Source of the DNA: a virus
Virus record (IMG/VR): IMGVR_UViG_3300027971_000273
Span: 1 to 20,268 of that record
Reading direction: 5' to 3' (one strand)
DNA length: 20,268 nt
In this document: positions 13,990-20,268 of the stretch, piece by piece
How the letters are laid out: each line of letters opens with the position of its first letter
How positions within the stretch are numbered: position 1 is the stretch's first letter
The notes under the pieces: generated by a model
The model's input: only the letters and a program-made list of their open reading frames with translations
Database searches by the model: none
What the model was told of the DNA's origin: nothing
Made by a program: the position numbers and the translations under genes

Positions 13990-14328
13990 ATGGCCGGCGA
14001 AACGATCGTTCTCGGGAAGAACGTCACCTACACGGGGATCAGCAACGTCAGCGACGGGTCGATCACGACCACCTTCACGGAGATCGACAAGACGAAGGCG
14101 GGCGACACCGAGCGGACGATTCTCCGCGGCTGGGCTGAGCAGACGCTTGACCTGACCTGCGTCGACGCGCCGGGCGTGACTGTCGGCAGCGTCGTTGTCG
14201 TGAGCGCCTCCGGGGCCAACGGGCACAACCTCTCTTCCGTGAAGTTCCTGGTCACGAGTGTCAGCCAGTCCGAGCCGCTCGACGACAAGACCACGTTTTC
14301 CGTCTCCTGCACCCGCGGCGTCCAATAA
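13990..14328 (+). CDS. Tail-tube-like protein, paralogue 1 of 3
   Basis: A 112-residue, all-beta protein beginning MAGETIVLGKNVTYTG and ending with VTSVSQSEPLDDKTTFSVSC. Two further genes downstream share this frame: an opening L-G-K/R-N/D and a closing VT-x-VS-x-(2)-x-PLDD followed by a final strand. A small beta-barrel protein just before tail chaperones and tape measure is expected to form the tail tube. Siphovirus tube proteins are often longer, and here three small paralogues exist, so which one polymerises is unclear. GGAGG at 13980-13984 precedes the ATG. The gap to the next start is 12 bases with its own GGAG. Confidence 0.6.
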   Translation: MAGETIVLGKNVTYTGISNVSDGSITTTFTEIDKTKAGDTERTILRGWAEQTLDLTCVDAPGVTVGSVVVVSASGANGHNLSSVKFLVTSVSQSEPLDDKTTFSVSCTRGVQ

Positions 14329-14340
14329 GGAGCGATCGAC

Positions 14341-14661
14341 ATGGCAGTGACTCTCGGTCGGGACGGCGGAACGCCAACGGGCGGCAACGGCGCGACGGGC
14401 GTTCTCAACGTGACGTGGAACCAAGAGGCGACCGCGATCGACGTGTCGCACCGCGGGCTCGTCAACGCGAGCGGCATTTCCTACAAGGCCGCGACCGGCG
14501 GATTCATTACCCGCACGGCGGAAATCGAGTGCCTTGACGCGACGGCGGTGATGACATCGCTGGCGTCGGCTGGCAGCGGCTACATCGTCACCAACGTGTC
14601 TGAAAACAGGCCGCTCGACGGTCCGGTGACGTTCACGCTGACCGCCAAGAAGACCTCCTGA
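14341..14661 (+). CDS. Tail-tube-like protein, paralogue 2 of 3
   Basis: A 106-residue all-beta protein beginning MAVTLGRDGGTPTGG and ending YIVTNVSENRPLDGPVTFTL. It is the most Gly-rich of the three paralogues and has a distinct insert after the opening LGRD. The PLDG in place of PLDD marks divergence. GGAG at 14329-14332 precedes the start by eight bases. As the middle gene of a tandem trio it could be the main tube protein, a tube-end variant or a surface decoration of the tube; the sequence does not settle this. Confidence 0.6.
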   Translation: MAVTLGRDGGTPTGGNGATGVLNVTWNQEATAIDVSHRGLVNASGISYKAATGGFITRTAEIECLDATAVMTSLASAGSGYIVTNVSENRPLDGPVTFTLTAKKTS

Positions 14662-14673
14662 ACGGAGGCGTCG

Positions 14674-15030
14674 ATGGCAATCTATCTCGGCCGAAACGCT
14701 GTTGTGACGTGGGACGGCGTGGCCGTTCCCGGCGTCCGCGACGTGCAGGTCAGCGTGGCCGGTACTACCCGCGAGATCACGCCGTTCGGCAGCCGGGCGA
14801 CGATCTCGTACCAGACCGGATACGCAGTGTCGATCACGCTCGACACAATCGACGACGCCGCGGCGACGACCGCTACCGCGGCAGCCATTGCCGGCACTGA
14901 GATCGCCGTCGTCACCACCGGCTACTCGTTTACGGCGGTCGTCACCAGCGTCAGCGATTCCATGCCGCTGGACGATGTCCGCGTCTGGTCGATTCAGATG
15001 ACGAAGACCCAAACAGGACTCCGCACATGA
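14674..15030 (+). CDS. Tail-tube-like protein, paralogue 3 of 3
   Basis: A 118-residue all-beta protein beginning MAIYLGRNAVVTWDGVAVPG and ending VVTSVSDSMPLDDVRVWSIQ. It carries VPGVRDVQVSV followed by a G-T-T-R-E-I-T strand; the V-x-D-V-x-V-x-x-x-x-T-x-E-I/V pattern, a strand pair followed by a turn, is what I recall from phage tail-tube families, making this the best tube candidate of the three. GGAGG precedes the ATG by five bases. The stop overlaps the chaperone start (ATGA at 15027), so tube and chaperone expression are probably coupled. Confidence 0.65.
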   Translation: MAIYLGRNAVVTWDGVAVPGVRDVQVSVAGTTREITPFGSRATISYQTGYAVSITLDTIDDAAATTATAAAIAGTEIAVVTTGYSFTAVVTSVSDSMPLDDVRVWSIQMTKTQTGLRT

Positions 15031-15542
15031 AAGAGTTTCGGGACGACCAGGGCCGCCCGTGGCACGTCGCATTGACGGTGTCTTCGGCCGCTCGGGTGAA
15101 GGACTTGGTGCGGGTGGTACTCCCGCCGAAGACCGCCGACGAGCCGGCCCCGACCGATGCTGTGCCGTTTGACTTGATCGACGCCGGCGAGATCGCCAGG
15201 ACGTTTCAGGTCTTGCGGTCGAACTTCTCCGCTCTCGGCGAGACGCTGGCGGCTCTGCTGCTGCCGCAGATCATCCAAAAGGGGCTCACCAAGGAAGAGT
15301 TCCTCGACGCTCTCCGCGGCGAGTCGCTCGAGCAAGGAGGGCTGGCAGTCGAAGAGGAGCTAGTCGCTTTTTTCCCCCCGCGCCTCCGCGGCGTGGTGAC
15401 CTCGCTGTCGGCTCGGATGACGGAGCTTGCCGACGAGGTGACCAAGCAGGCGGAGGCGGCGCTGCGGACTCCTGGGCCGTCGTCTGGGAGTGTGCAGGCA
15501 TCACCGGACTCGATCCCGACCACCGCACCCTCAGAGAGTTGA
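15027..15542 (+). CDS. Tail assembly chaperone, short form (gpG-like)
   Basis: A 171-residue protein directly upstream of the tape measure gene, where lambda has gpG. It opens with KEFRDDQGRPWHVALTVSSA, followed by a helical region (PFDLIDAGEIARTFQVLRSN, LGETLAALLLPQIIQKGLTK, EEFLDALRGE) and a low-complexity Ser/Pro C-terminus that looks disordered. These chaperones coat the tape measure during tail assembly and are not in the virion. A T6C6 run at 15368-15379 sits after codon 114, where a -1 slip would join this protein to the following frame. The ATG overlaps the third tube-like gene's stop. Function is supported by position and by the frameshift architecture. Confidence 0.72.
   Translation: MKEFRDDQGRPWHVALTVSSAARVKDLVRVVLPPKTADEPAPTDAVPFDLIDAGEIARTFQVLRSNFSALGETLAALLLPQIIQKGLTKEEFLDALRGESLEQGGLAVEEELVAFFPPRLRGVVTSLSARMTELADEVTKQAEAALRTPGPSSGSVQASPDSIPTTAPSES
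15368..15393 (+). promoter_or_regulatory. Predicted -1 programmed frameshift site (TTTTTTC CCCCCG)
   Basis: In the chaperone frame the codons are GCT TTT TTC CCC CCG, so T TTT TTC (15368-15374) and C CCC CCG (15374-15380) both match the X XXY YYZ slippery heptamer rule for -1 slippage. A short possible stem, CGCC/GGCG (15381-15384 with 15390-15393), starts six bases after the first heptamer. After a -1 slip the frame stays open to 15745. It is the longest homopolymer pair in this part of a GC-rich sequence. Confidence 0.6.
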
Positions 15543-15745
15543 TGGCGGCCCGCGATGCTCGGCTTGAGTCCGACTGGTGGCACACGGCACAGCAGCTCTC
15601 ACAGTTCTACAACGCGAATCGGGGCCAAGGTAAACCGGCGTTCGAGGCCGCGAAGTTCAACCCGTTCACGAAGTCGAAGCCGACACCGAAGAGAGAAGCA
15701 ACGCAAGCCGACCTCGAAGAACTGTTCGGCCCCGCCGGAGGATGA
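15542..15745 (+). CDS. Tail assembly chaperone extension (gpT-like), read by -1 frameshift
   Basis: The 67 residues from ATG 15542 (overlapping the previous stop, TGATG) include LESDWWHTAQQLSQFYNANR and a FNPF near the middle, typical of the C-terminal part of phage tail chaperones. The same frame is open upstream to the slippery run and there encodes WECAGITGLDPDHRTLREL, matching the G-I-x-x-L-D-P ... T-L-R-E-L pattern of that domain. So the real product is probably a 239-residue fusion of the first 116 codons of the upstream gene with 123 residues of this frame. No good ribosome binding site precedes ATG 15542, which argues against independent initiation. In lambda the equivalent gpG-T fusion bridges tape measure and tube protein. 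Confidence 0.65.
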   Translation: MAARDARLESDWWHTAQQLSQFYNANRGQGKPAFEAAKFNPFTKSKPTPKREATQADLEELFGPAGG

Positions 15746-15748
15746 CGA

Positions 15749-17257
15749 ATGAGTGCATCAGCAGTCCGCGGCGGTCAGGTCTACGTCGAGATCGGCGCGA
15801 ATCCGTCGAAGCTGCTGAACGCGCTGCGGATCGTCAACACGCAGATCGGCAACCTCGGCAGCGGGATGGCCAGCGTCGGCAAGACGATGGCTGTGGCCGG
15901 TTCGGCGATTTCCGGACCGATCATGGCGGCCGGCATGGCGTTCGCCAGCCAGAACGCCGAAGTCCTCCGGGCTCAAGCCTCGCTCGTCTCGCTCGGTGAG
16001 GCCGTCGGCAGTGCCGTCGCCCCAGCCGTTGTCGGGGCGTCAAACGCAATCGCCGGCATGGCGGAGGCGGCGGCCCGGTTCGTCCGCGAGAACGAAGAAC
16101 TCGTCCGCCAGGTGCTTGCCGTCGGCGGGGCTTTGGTCGGCGTCGGGACTCTGCTGTTCACGTTCGGCAAAGGGCTCTCGATCGTCTCTGGCATCGCCGG
16201 GAACATCGGCGGTCCGATTCTTTCGCTCGTAAAGATCATCGGCACGCTCGCCGGGGCGCTCATTACCATCGCCACCAGCGGCCCGGTGCTGGCGATTGCC
16301 GCCGTCCTCGGCGGCATCGCGGTCGCGGCCAACGTGGCCGGCGTCGATCTGGCGAAGATGGCCGGCTCGCTGCGGGGCTCGTTCGACGGGCCGATCAACG
16401 ACGCGAAGGCGCTGCTCGCCGACCTCGGCGAGACAACGTCAACGACGATCACCGGCGTTTACAACTCGATCGCGGCCGGGGACATCGCCGGGGCGATCGA
16501 CATTCTCTGGTCGGGCGTGCGGGCCGCGTGGCTCCGCGGGCAGGCGGCGATCATGGGGGTGATCGATCCGTGGGTGAGTCTGATTCAGAACACCTTCGAC
16601 GTGCTCGGCACGTACGTCGTGAGCGGGCTCGACTTGCTGTCCACCGATGCCGGGAACGCTGTCCGCAAAGTCTCCGCGGTCGTGATGGGCATCTTCGACG
16701 AGCTGGCGAACGGCGTGATGGCGACGTTCGACATGATGATCGGCAACATCCAAAAGGCATGGATTCGGATCACCGGCTTCCTGCAAGGCGCGACCGACAC
16801 GCAAAGCAAGCTGGACGCCATCGACAAGGAAAACCAGTCGAGGGCCGATCAGCGTGGCAAGGATCGCCCCGGCCTCGCCGCTCGTATGAATGAGGCGATC
16901 GGCACCAACGCCACCGAGTCGCAGGCGGCGAGCGATCGCCAGTCCGCGGCGATGTCCGACCTCGACAAGCGAATGATGGGCCGCGAGGACGCCAACCGGA
17001 AGCGTGCCGCCGACCGCATGGCGGCCGTCGATCAGGCCAAGGCGGCTCTCGATCAGAAGGTCGCCCAGACATCCGCCCCGGCGTCGATCTCGGGCGGGTC
17101 GGCTCCGAAGATGAGCACGAGCGTGGCCGGCACATTCTCGGCGTTTGGCGTCGGGCAGATGGGCGGCGGGAACGTGCAGAAGCAGCAGCTCGACGCGCTG
17201 CTCAAGATTCAGGCCGGCATTGACCAGGCGAACCGCGTCGGTGGCATCGTCGCATGA
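15749..17257 (+). CDS. Tape measure protein, short
   Basis: A 502-residue protein that by position and layout sets tail length and is later ejected. The N-terminus (GQVYVEIGANPSKLLNALRI, NTQIGNLGSGMASVGKTMAV) is the usual tape measure opening of minor-tail type. Residues about 123-200 are strongly hydrophobic (LAVGGALVGVGTLLFTFGKG; GPVLAIAAVLGGIAVAANVA), matching the membrane-active segment of tape measures. Residues 360-440 are charged and helical. The C-terminus carries SVAGTFSAFGVGQMGGG and LDALLKIQAGIDQA, common at tape measure ends. GGAGG at 15737-15741 precedes the ATG by seven bases. At about 0.15 nm per residue it would give a tail of roughly 75 nm, a short siphovirus tail. Confidence 0.85.
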   Translation: MSASAVRGGQVYVEIGANPSKLLNALRIVNTQIGNLGSGMASVGKTMAVAGSAISGPIMAAGMAFASQNAEVLRAQASLVSLGEAVGSAVAPAVVGASNAIAGMAEAAARFVRENEELVRQVLAVGGALVGVGTLLFTFGKGLSIVSGIAGNIGGPILSLVKIIGTLAGALITIATSGPVLAIAAVLGGIAVAANVAGVDLAKMAGSLRGSFDGPINDAKALLADLGETTSTTITGVYNSIAAGDIAGAIDILWSGVRAAWLRGQAAIMGVIDPWVSLIQNTFDVLGTYVVSGLDLLSTDAGNAVRKVSAVVMGIFDELANGVMATFDMMIGNIQKAWIRITGFLQGATDTQSKLDAIDKENQSRADQRGKDRPGLAARMNEAIGTNATESQAASDRQSAAMSDLDKRMMGREDANRKRAADRMAAVDQAKAALDQKVAQTSAPASISGGSAPKMSTSVAGTFSAFGVGQMGGGNVQKQQLDALLKIQAGIDQANRVGGIVA

Positions 17258-17265
17258 GGTGGTAG

Positions 17266-18195
17266 ATGGCTCTGACATGGATCGAAGACAGCAGCTCAAG
17301 GTCGTCAACGATCTTCCGTCTCGGACGGAAGGACGCGAGCACCCGCACCCGCGTCTTCAACGTCTTCGGCACCACGAACGAAGACACTCTGCACGCCGCT
17401 GCCAACGTGGCAATCTCGACGAGTTACCCATATTGGCAGTACCCCGGCCAGCCGACCGTGAAGCTGCGGGCGGAGTCCTACGGCGTCGAGTACCAGGGCG
17501 ACGATTCGTGGAAAGTCACGATCAATTACGAGAAGATCGGTGCCGACGATGCCACGCAGACGGCACCACTCAAGCGGGCGAGATCGTTCGACACGTCGGG
17601 CGGGACGCAGCACATCACCAACGCCTTGCAGGTGAAGAACTCCTTCGGTGCGGTGACCGACACCGGCGAGAAGGTCTACGGTCCTTCCGGGCTCGACGAC
17701 GGCGCGACCATGAAGGGGGCGATCAACGTCGATGACAACGGCGTCAACGGCGTGGACATCGTCGTCCCGTCGTTCCAGTTCCAAGAGTCCTACGACGTGC
17801 CGCTGTCGGTCCTGACCGACGCCTACATCCGGAAGCTCGGAGAACTGACCGGCACGGTCAACAACGCAGCCTTCCGCGGGTTCAAGGCCGGCGAGGTGCT
17901 GTTCGTCGGGGCCAGCGGGTCGCACGAATGGGACGAGCAGCGCGGCAACGGGCCGGGGGCGATCACGTTCAAGTTCGTGGCTTCACCGAGTGCCGGCGAC
18001 GGTAAGACGCTGCTGCCGCTCAAGGTCGGCGACATCAACAACATCGCCAAGGGCGGGCACGAATACCTCTGGGTGCGGTACGCCACCGTCGCTGACACGG
18101 CGAAAAATCAGATCACGAGGCAGCCGATCGCTGTATACGTCAATCGCGTCTACCAGGATGGCGACTTCTCCCAGCTCAAGATCGGCGTCGCATGA
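17266..18195 (+). CDS. Predicted tail structural protein, distal-tail type
   Basis: A 309-residue protein beginning MALTWIEDSSSRSSTIFRLG. It is beta-rich with no recognised motif. Visible blocks are FGTTNEDTLHAAANVAIS, YWQYPGQPTVKLRAESYGVE, WKVTINYEKIG, a segment with SFDTSGGTQHITNAL, and a strand pair FVGASGSHEWDEQ ... AITFKFVASPS towards the C-terminus. The gene follows the tape measure, where siphoviruses encode distal tail and baseplate hub proteins. The start is ATG 17266 after GAGGTGG, nine bases past the tape measure stop. Its stop overlaps the next start (ATGA). I recall related proteins from similar phage neighbourhoods but cannot assign a fold; a distal tail or hub role is inference from position. 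Confidence 0.6.
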   Translation: MALTWIEDSSSRSSTIFRLGRKDASTRTRVFNVFGTTNEDTLHAAANVAISTSYPYWQYPGQPTVKLRAESYGVEYQGDDSWKVTINYEKIGADDATQTAPLKRARSFDTSGGTQHITNALQVKNSFGAVTDTGEKVYGPSGLDDGATMKGAINVDDNGVNGVDIVVPSFQFQESYDVPLSVLTDAYIRKLGELTGTVNNAAFRGFKAGEVLFVGASGSHEWDEQRGNGPGAITFKFVASPSAGDGKTLLPLKVGDINNIAKGGHEYLWVRYATVADTAKNQITRQPIAVYVNRVYQDGDFSQLKIGVA

Positions 18196-18974
18196 GCGAA
18201 AAGGGCAGGCCAGGACGCATCGAGAAGGGACCGATCCGCGGGCAGATCAGTGCCCGCGCGTGGAACCGTGCGCAGGACGCCGCTGACAAGGTGCTAGGCC
18301 AGGGCGCTGACGGAGTGGCAGATGGTCCGTCGGCCGGGCCGCCGCCATACACGCCGATCCTTGCGAAGAACAACACGACCGGCACCGTCAACCGCTGGGG
18401 CGTCCTCTCCGTCGCCGGCGTCGTATTCACGCCGAGCGGTGCGACCGGCAACGCTACGCAGCAGTTTCAGGATCAGCCGGTGCTGAGCGGCGGCTTGCCG
18501 ACTGGCGGCTCGGCGTTCGTCGTGGCGGTCGAGCCGATCGCGGCCGGGAAGATCGGCAGAGTGGCGGTGGCTGGGGTGGTGCAGGCGAAGATCAACGTCG
18601 TCTCGGAGTCCGACACGTTCGCCACGGCGAAGGACGGCGACCTAACGCAGCTCACCAGCAGCTCGAACGGGGAAGCCACGATCCTTTGGAAGGAAAGCGG
18701 CACCGGGGCGAACAAGTGGGCGATCGTGCGGTTCGGGGCGGCGGGGGCTTCAATCCGGCTTGGCAAGGTTACGGGCACGTGGTCGAAGGGCAGCACGACA
18801 ACGGTGACTCAGTGGAAGGGCGACGGCTCCGCGGCAGTCAGCGGGCCGAGCGGGCCGGCGACGTTCACGGCGATCAACCGCGCACAGACGGTGACGGGGC
18901 CGACCGGAGGATTCTGGGTCGGATGCGAGAGCATCGACGGGACTTGGCACCTTGAATGGGCGGAGTGCAACTGA
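18192..18974 (+). CDS. Predicted tail-tip or fibre-associated structural protein
   Basis: A 260-residue protein starting at ATG 18192, overlapping the previous stop. It has a basic N-terminus (MSEKGRPGRIEKGPIRGQIS), a helix ISARAWNRAQDAADKVLG, a Pro-rich hinge (GPSAGPPPYTPI), and then a long beta-rich part with repeated V-A-V/G-x-V-x strands (GRVAVAGVVQAKINVV) and Gly-Ser-Thr-rich turns, ending with a Trp-containing strand GFWVGCESIDGTWHLEWAEC. The W-N-R-A-Q-D-A-A-D helix looks like a protein-protein anchor. The order after tape measure and distal tail fits an appendage. No enzymatic motif is seen. Its stop overlaps the next start (TGATG). Confidence 0.6.
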   Translation: MSEKGRPGRIEKGPIRGQISARAWNRAQDAADKVLGQGADGVADGPSAGPPPYTPILAKNNTTGTVNRWGVLSVAGVVFTPSGATGNATQQFQDQPVLSGGLPTGGSAFVVAVEPIAAGKIGRVAVAGVVQAKINVVSESDTFATAKDGDLTQLTSSSNGEATILWKESGTGANKWAIVRFGAAGASIRLGKVTGTWSKGSTTTVTQWKGDGSAAVSGPSGPATFTAINRAQTVTGPTGGFWVGCESIDGTWHLEWAECN

Positions 18975-19555
18975 TGCTGCTGGGAGGCGGGTCTTCGTGT
19001 CAGCAGTGCGGGTGCGTCGGCGATCCGTGCCCGGAGTGCCGGCACTACACGGTGGATACTTGGTATCTAACGGCGACGATGACTGTCACGATCAACGGCG
19101 TAAACATCCCCGTTTGGAATGGAACAGGAGCACCACCGGCTGCGGTTAAAATCACTCCTAACGGTGCTGTTCAATCAACATGCTTTCGTGTTGGAAGTTC
19201 AGCTAAAAAAGTCGCCTTCAGGGCGTCGTATTACCCAGATGTCGAAAGCGTGGAAAATCCATGCCTCAACTTCAGGACATATGGCACGATTTCGGCGTCG
19301 ATTGACGACCCAAACATCATCTACAGCACGATGACGACGTACCCAAAGTACGTCCTCGGCGCATGCTCTGATACCGGCGGTGTAGCTGGTATTTACATGC
19401 GATACAACGACACTACGCAGTATTCGGCCGCCGCATGGACAAACCCAGAGGCGATTTACCTGTACGAAGATTGTGAAATCGAATACAGGGATTGGCTCGC
19501 AGGATTGACCGTGGTCACCACATTTGCGTGGGACGCCTGCGTGTGCCCGCCATGA
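18974..19555 (+). CDS. Cys-rich predicted structural protein, low-GC gene
   Basis: A 193-residue protein with an N-terminal Cys cluster, C9, C12, C14, C19 and C22 (SSCQQCGCVGDPCPECRHY), and a CVCPP end, suggesting a metal-binding or disulphide-stapled domain. Between them lies a beta-rich region with many Thr, Tyr and Asn (TWYLTATMTVTINGVNIPVW; YSTMTTYPKYVLGACSDTGG). Composition is clearly less GC-rich from about 19060 to 19500 than in neighbours, as with the fibre genes at 8067-9200. The ATG at 18974 overlaps the previous stop (TGATG) with CGGAG upstream; an ATG at 18956 is possible but inside the prior gene. Its position and composition fit a host-range appendage. The function is unknown. 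Confidence 0.6.
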   Translation: MLLGGGSSCQQCGCVGDPCPECRHYTVDTWYLTATMTVTINGVNIPVWNGTGAPPAAVKITPNGAVQSTCFRVGSSAKKVAFRASYYPDVESVENPCLNFRTYGTISASIDDPNIIYSTMTTYPKYVLGACSDTGGVAGIYMRYNDTTQYSAAAWTNPEAIYLYEDCEIEYRDWLAGLTVVTTFAWDACVCPP

Positions 19556-19980
19556 TCGATCCCGTCCGTCTATCTCGCGCGGCTGTCTCTCGATTCGCAG
19601 ACAAGCGAAAGCCGGGATACGATTCGGCCATTGTCGATGCGGCTTTTGAAAGCGACGAGACGACCGTCACGATCAGCCGGGCAGATTACGACCGCCTCCG
19701 TGACGAGTTCGCGCTGCTCTGCGGCCCCGGCTGCCAACTGCGCCGCTCGCTGGCATGGTGGGGCATCCGCGACGACGGCTCCTGCGGCTGCGACTCCTAC
19801 GCGGCCCAGATGGACGCCTGGGGGCCGGACGAGTGCTTCCGGCGCATCGAGGAGATCGTCGAGCACCTTCGGGAAGCTGCCGAGAAGAAGGGCTTGCCGT
19901 TCATCGCCACCGCGGCCCGGATCATGGTCGGCCGCGTCATCGAAGCGGCACGGGCTGAAGCCACACCCCCGCCGGGGTGA
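19552..19980 (+). CDS. Small Cys-containing conserved protein of unknown function
   Basis: A 142-residue protein with ATG 19552 overlapping the previous stop (ATGA). The second half has C57 and C61 (LLCGPGCQLRRSLAWWGI), then C78 and C80 (GSCGCDSYAAQMDAWGPDEC with C95) and a helical IEEIVEHLREAAEKKGLPF. I recall a widespread family with the order G-P-G-x-L-x-x-L...C-x-C...A-x-x-M-D-x-W-G-P-D-x-C...I-V-x-x-L-R-E-E-A, found near phage structural and glycosylation genes, with no known function. The Cys pattern suggests a small metal or disulphide unit. The gene ends with element copy D (AGCCACACCCCC), which codes for the terminal ATPPPG. Confidence 0.65.
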   Translation: MIDPVRLSRAAVSRFADKRKPGYDSAIVDAAFESDETTVTISRADYDRLRDEFALLCGPGCQLRRSLAWWGIRDDGSCGCDSYAAQMDAWGPDECFRRIEEIVEHLREAAEKKGLPFIATAARIMVGRVIEAARAEATPPPG

Positions 19981-20011
19981 CCGTCCCCACCGTCACGATT
20001 GACCGCGGAGG
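19959..20011 (+). repeat. Intergenic element copy D (CACCCCC ... ACGATTG, then GGAGG)
   Basis: AGCCACACCCCC (19959-19970) ends the gene at 19552; the following gap carries ACGATTG at 19995, 31 bases after the start of CACCCCC at 19964, then GGAGG at 20007-20011. Both boxes and the spacing equal copy B. The following gene is an apparently unrelated metallopeptidase, so this may be the beginning of another module. Confidence 0.5.
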
Positions 20012-20016
20012 CGAGC

Positions 20017-20268
20017 ATGGCGAAGCGATCAGCCACGGTCCACATCGGCCAAAAGAAGTGGAAGATCCGCGTCTGCAAGGTGCCCGCCGACCGGCTCGGC
20101 GACTGCAACGACGAGACGGGCACGATCCGCGTCTCGGAGAAGTTGGTGGGCGTGGACTTCGTCGAAGTCTTGCTTCACGAACTGATTCACGCTCGGTGGT
20201 GGTGTCTGGACGAGGGCGAGGTGACGGAGTTCGCGGAAGAGGCGTCGGCCGTGCTCGAGGCGTTCGGG
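20017..20268 (+). CDS. HExxH zinc metallopeptidase-like protein, truncated by window end
   Basis: Eighty-four residues are visible before the sequence runs out with the frame still open. It begins MAKRSATVHIGQKKWKIRV and contains HELIH at 54-58, the HExxH zinc site of gluzincin-type peptidases, followed by WWCLDEGEVTEFAEEASAVL, where acidic residues downstream may supply the third ligand. Small proteins of this layout are common in phages and resemble stand-alone ImmA/IrrE-like or SprT-like peptidases in miniature. GGAGG is five bases upstream of the ATG. It follows element copy D, so it may start a new transcription unit. Substrate and full length cannot be judged. Confidence 0.7.
   Translation, partial: MAKRSATVHIGQKKWKIRVCKVPADRLGDCNDETGTIRVSEKLVGVDFVEVLLHELIHARWWCLDEGEVTEFAEEASAVLEAFG

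Noticed and set aside
13810-15072. A 420-codon minus-strand open frame opposite the tube-like genes
   Set aside because: It spans several + strand genes with good ribosome binding sites, and its sequence is Arg/Gly-rich shadow translation.
1-20268. tRNA genes, attachment sites, integrase or insertion sequence
   Set aside because: No cloverleaf-like block, recombinase motif or transposase-like frame was seen, so lysogeny cannot be judged from this window.

Overview
The window is a contiguous late (structural) gene block of a tailed, long-tailed (siphovirus-like) phage or prophage. The DNA is GC-rich, every supported gene is on the + strand, and genes are packed with ATGA/TGATG overlaps and strong GGAGG-type ribosome binding sites. 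No tail sheath gene, integrase, tRNA, IS element or CRISPR array is visible. Several families (protease-capsid fusion, TPR/GH130-like propeller protein, Cys-containing small protein at 19552) remind me of Planctomycetota genomes and their phages, so a planctomycete host is my best guess, but host identity is inference only.

Layout. 48-6551 is the packaging and head module, in lambda-like order: large terminase, gpW-like connector, lambda-type portal with an extra C-terminal domain, prohead protease fused to the major capsid protein, and a DUF2190-like decoration protein. 6626-7051 is a head-tail joining protein. 7056-9367 holds four fibre or decoration genes, including a collagen-like Gly-X-Y protein and a LamG-like protein. 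9426-12848 is a four-gene sugar cassette: a GH130-like propeller protein and three glycosyltransferase-like proteins. 12845-13919 are neck/tail-completion genes. 13990-15030 are three small tandem paralogues resembling tail-tube proteins. 15027-15745 is a tail assembly chaperone pair read through a predicted -1 frameshift. 15749-17257 is a short tape measure protein. 17266-19980 are distal-tail or fibre-type proteins and a small Cys-containing conserved protein. 20017 to the end is a truncated HExxH metallopeptidase-like gene.

How they work together: terminase packages DNA through the portal into a capsid made from the fusion gene, which also appears to encode a separate scaffold-capsid product from an internal start. 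Decoration, neck, tube, chaperone and tape-measure genes complete the virion. The sugar cassette sits directly after the collagen-like/LamG fibre genes and inside the neck region, suggesting glycosylated fibres attached at head or neck.

Most notable: (1) collagen-like fibre plus dedicated glycosylation cassette; (2) an internal in-frame start in the protease-capsid fusion; (3) a TTTTTTC slippery site with a -1 open frame; (4) a four-copy, fixed-spacing element at module junctions; (5) perfect hairpins on both sides of the decoration gene.
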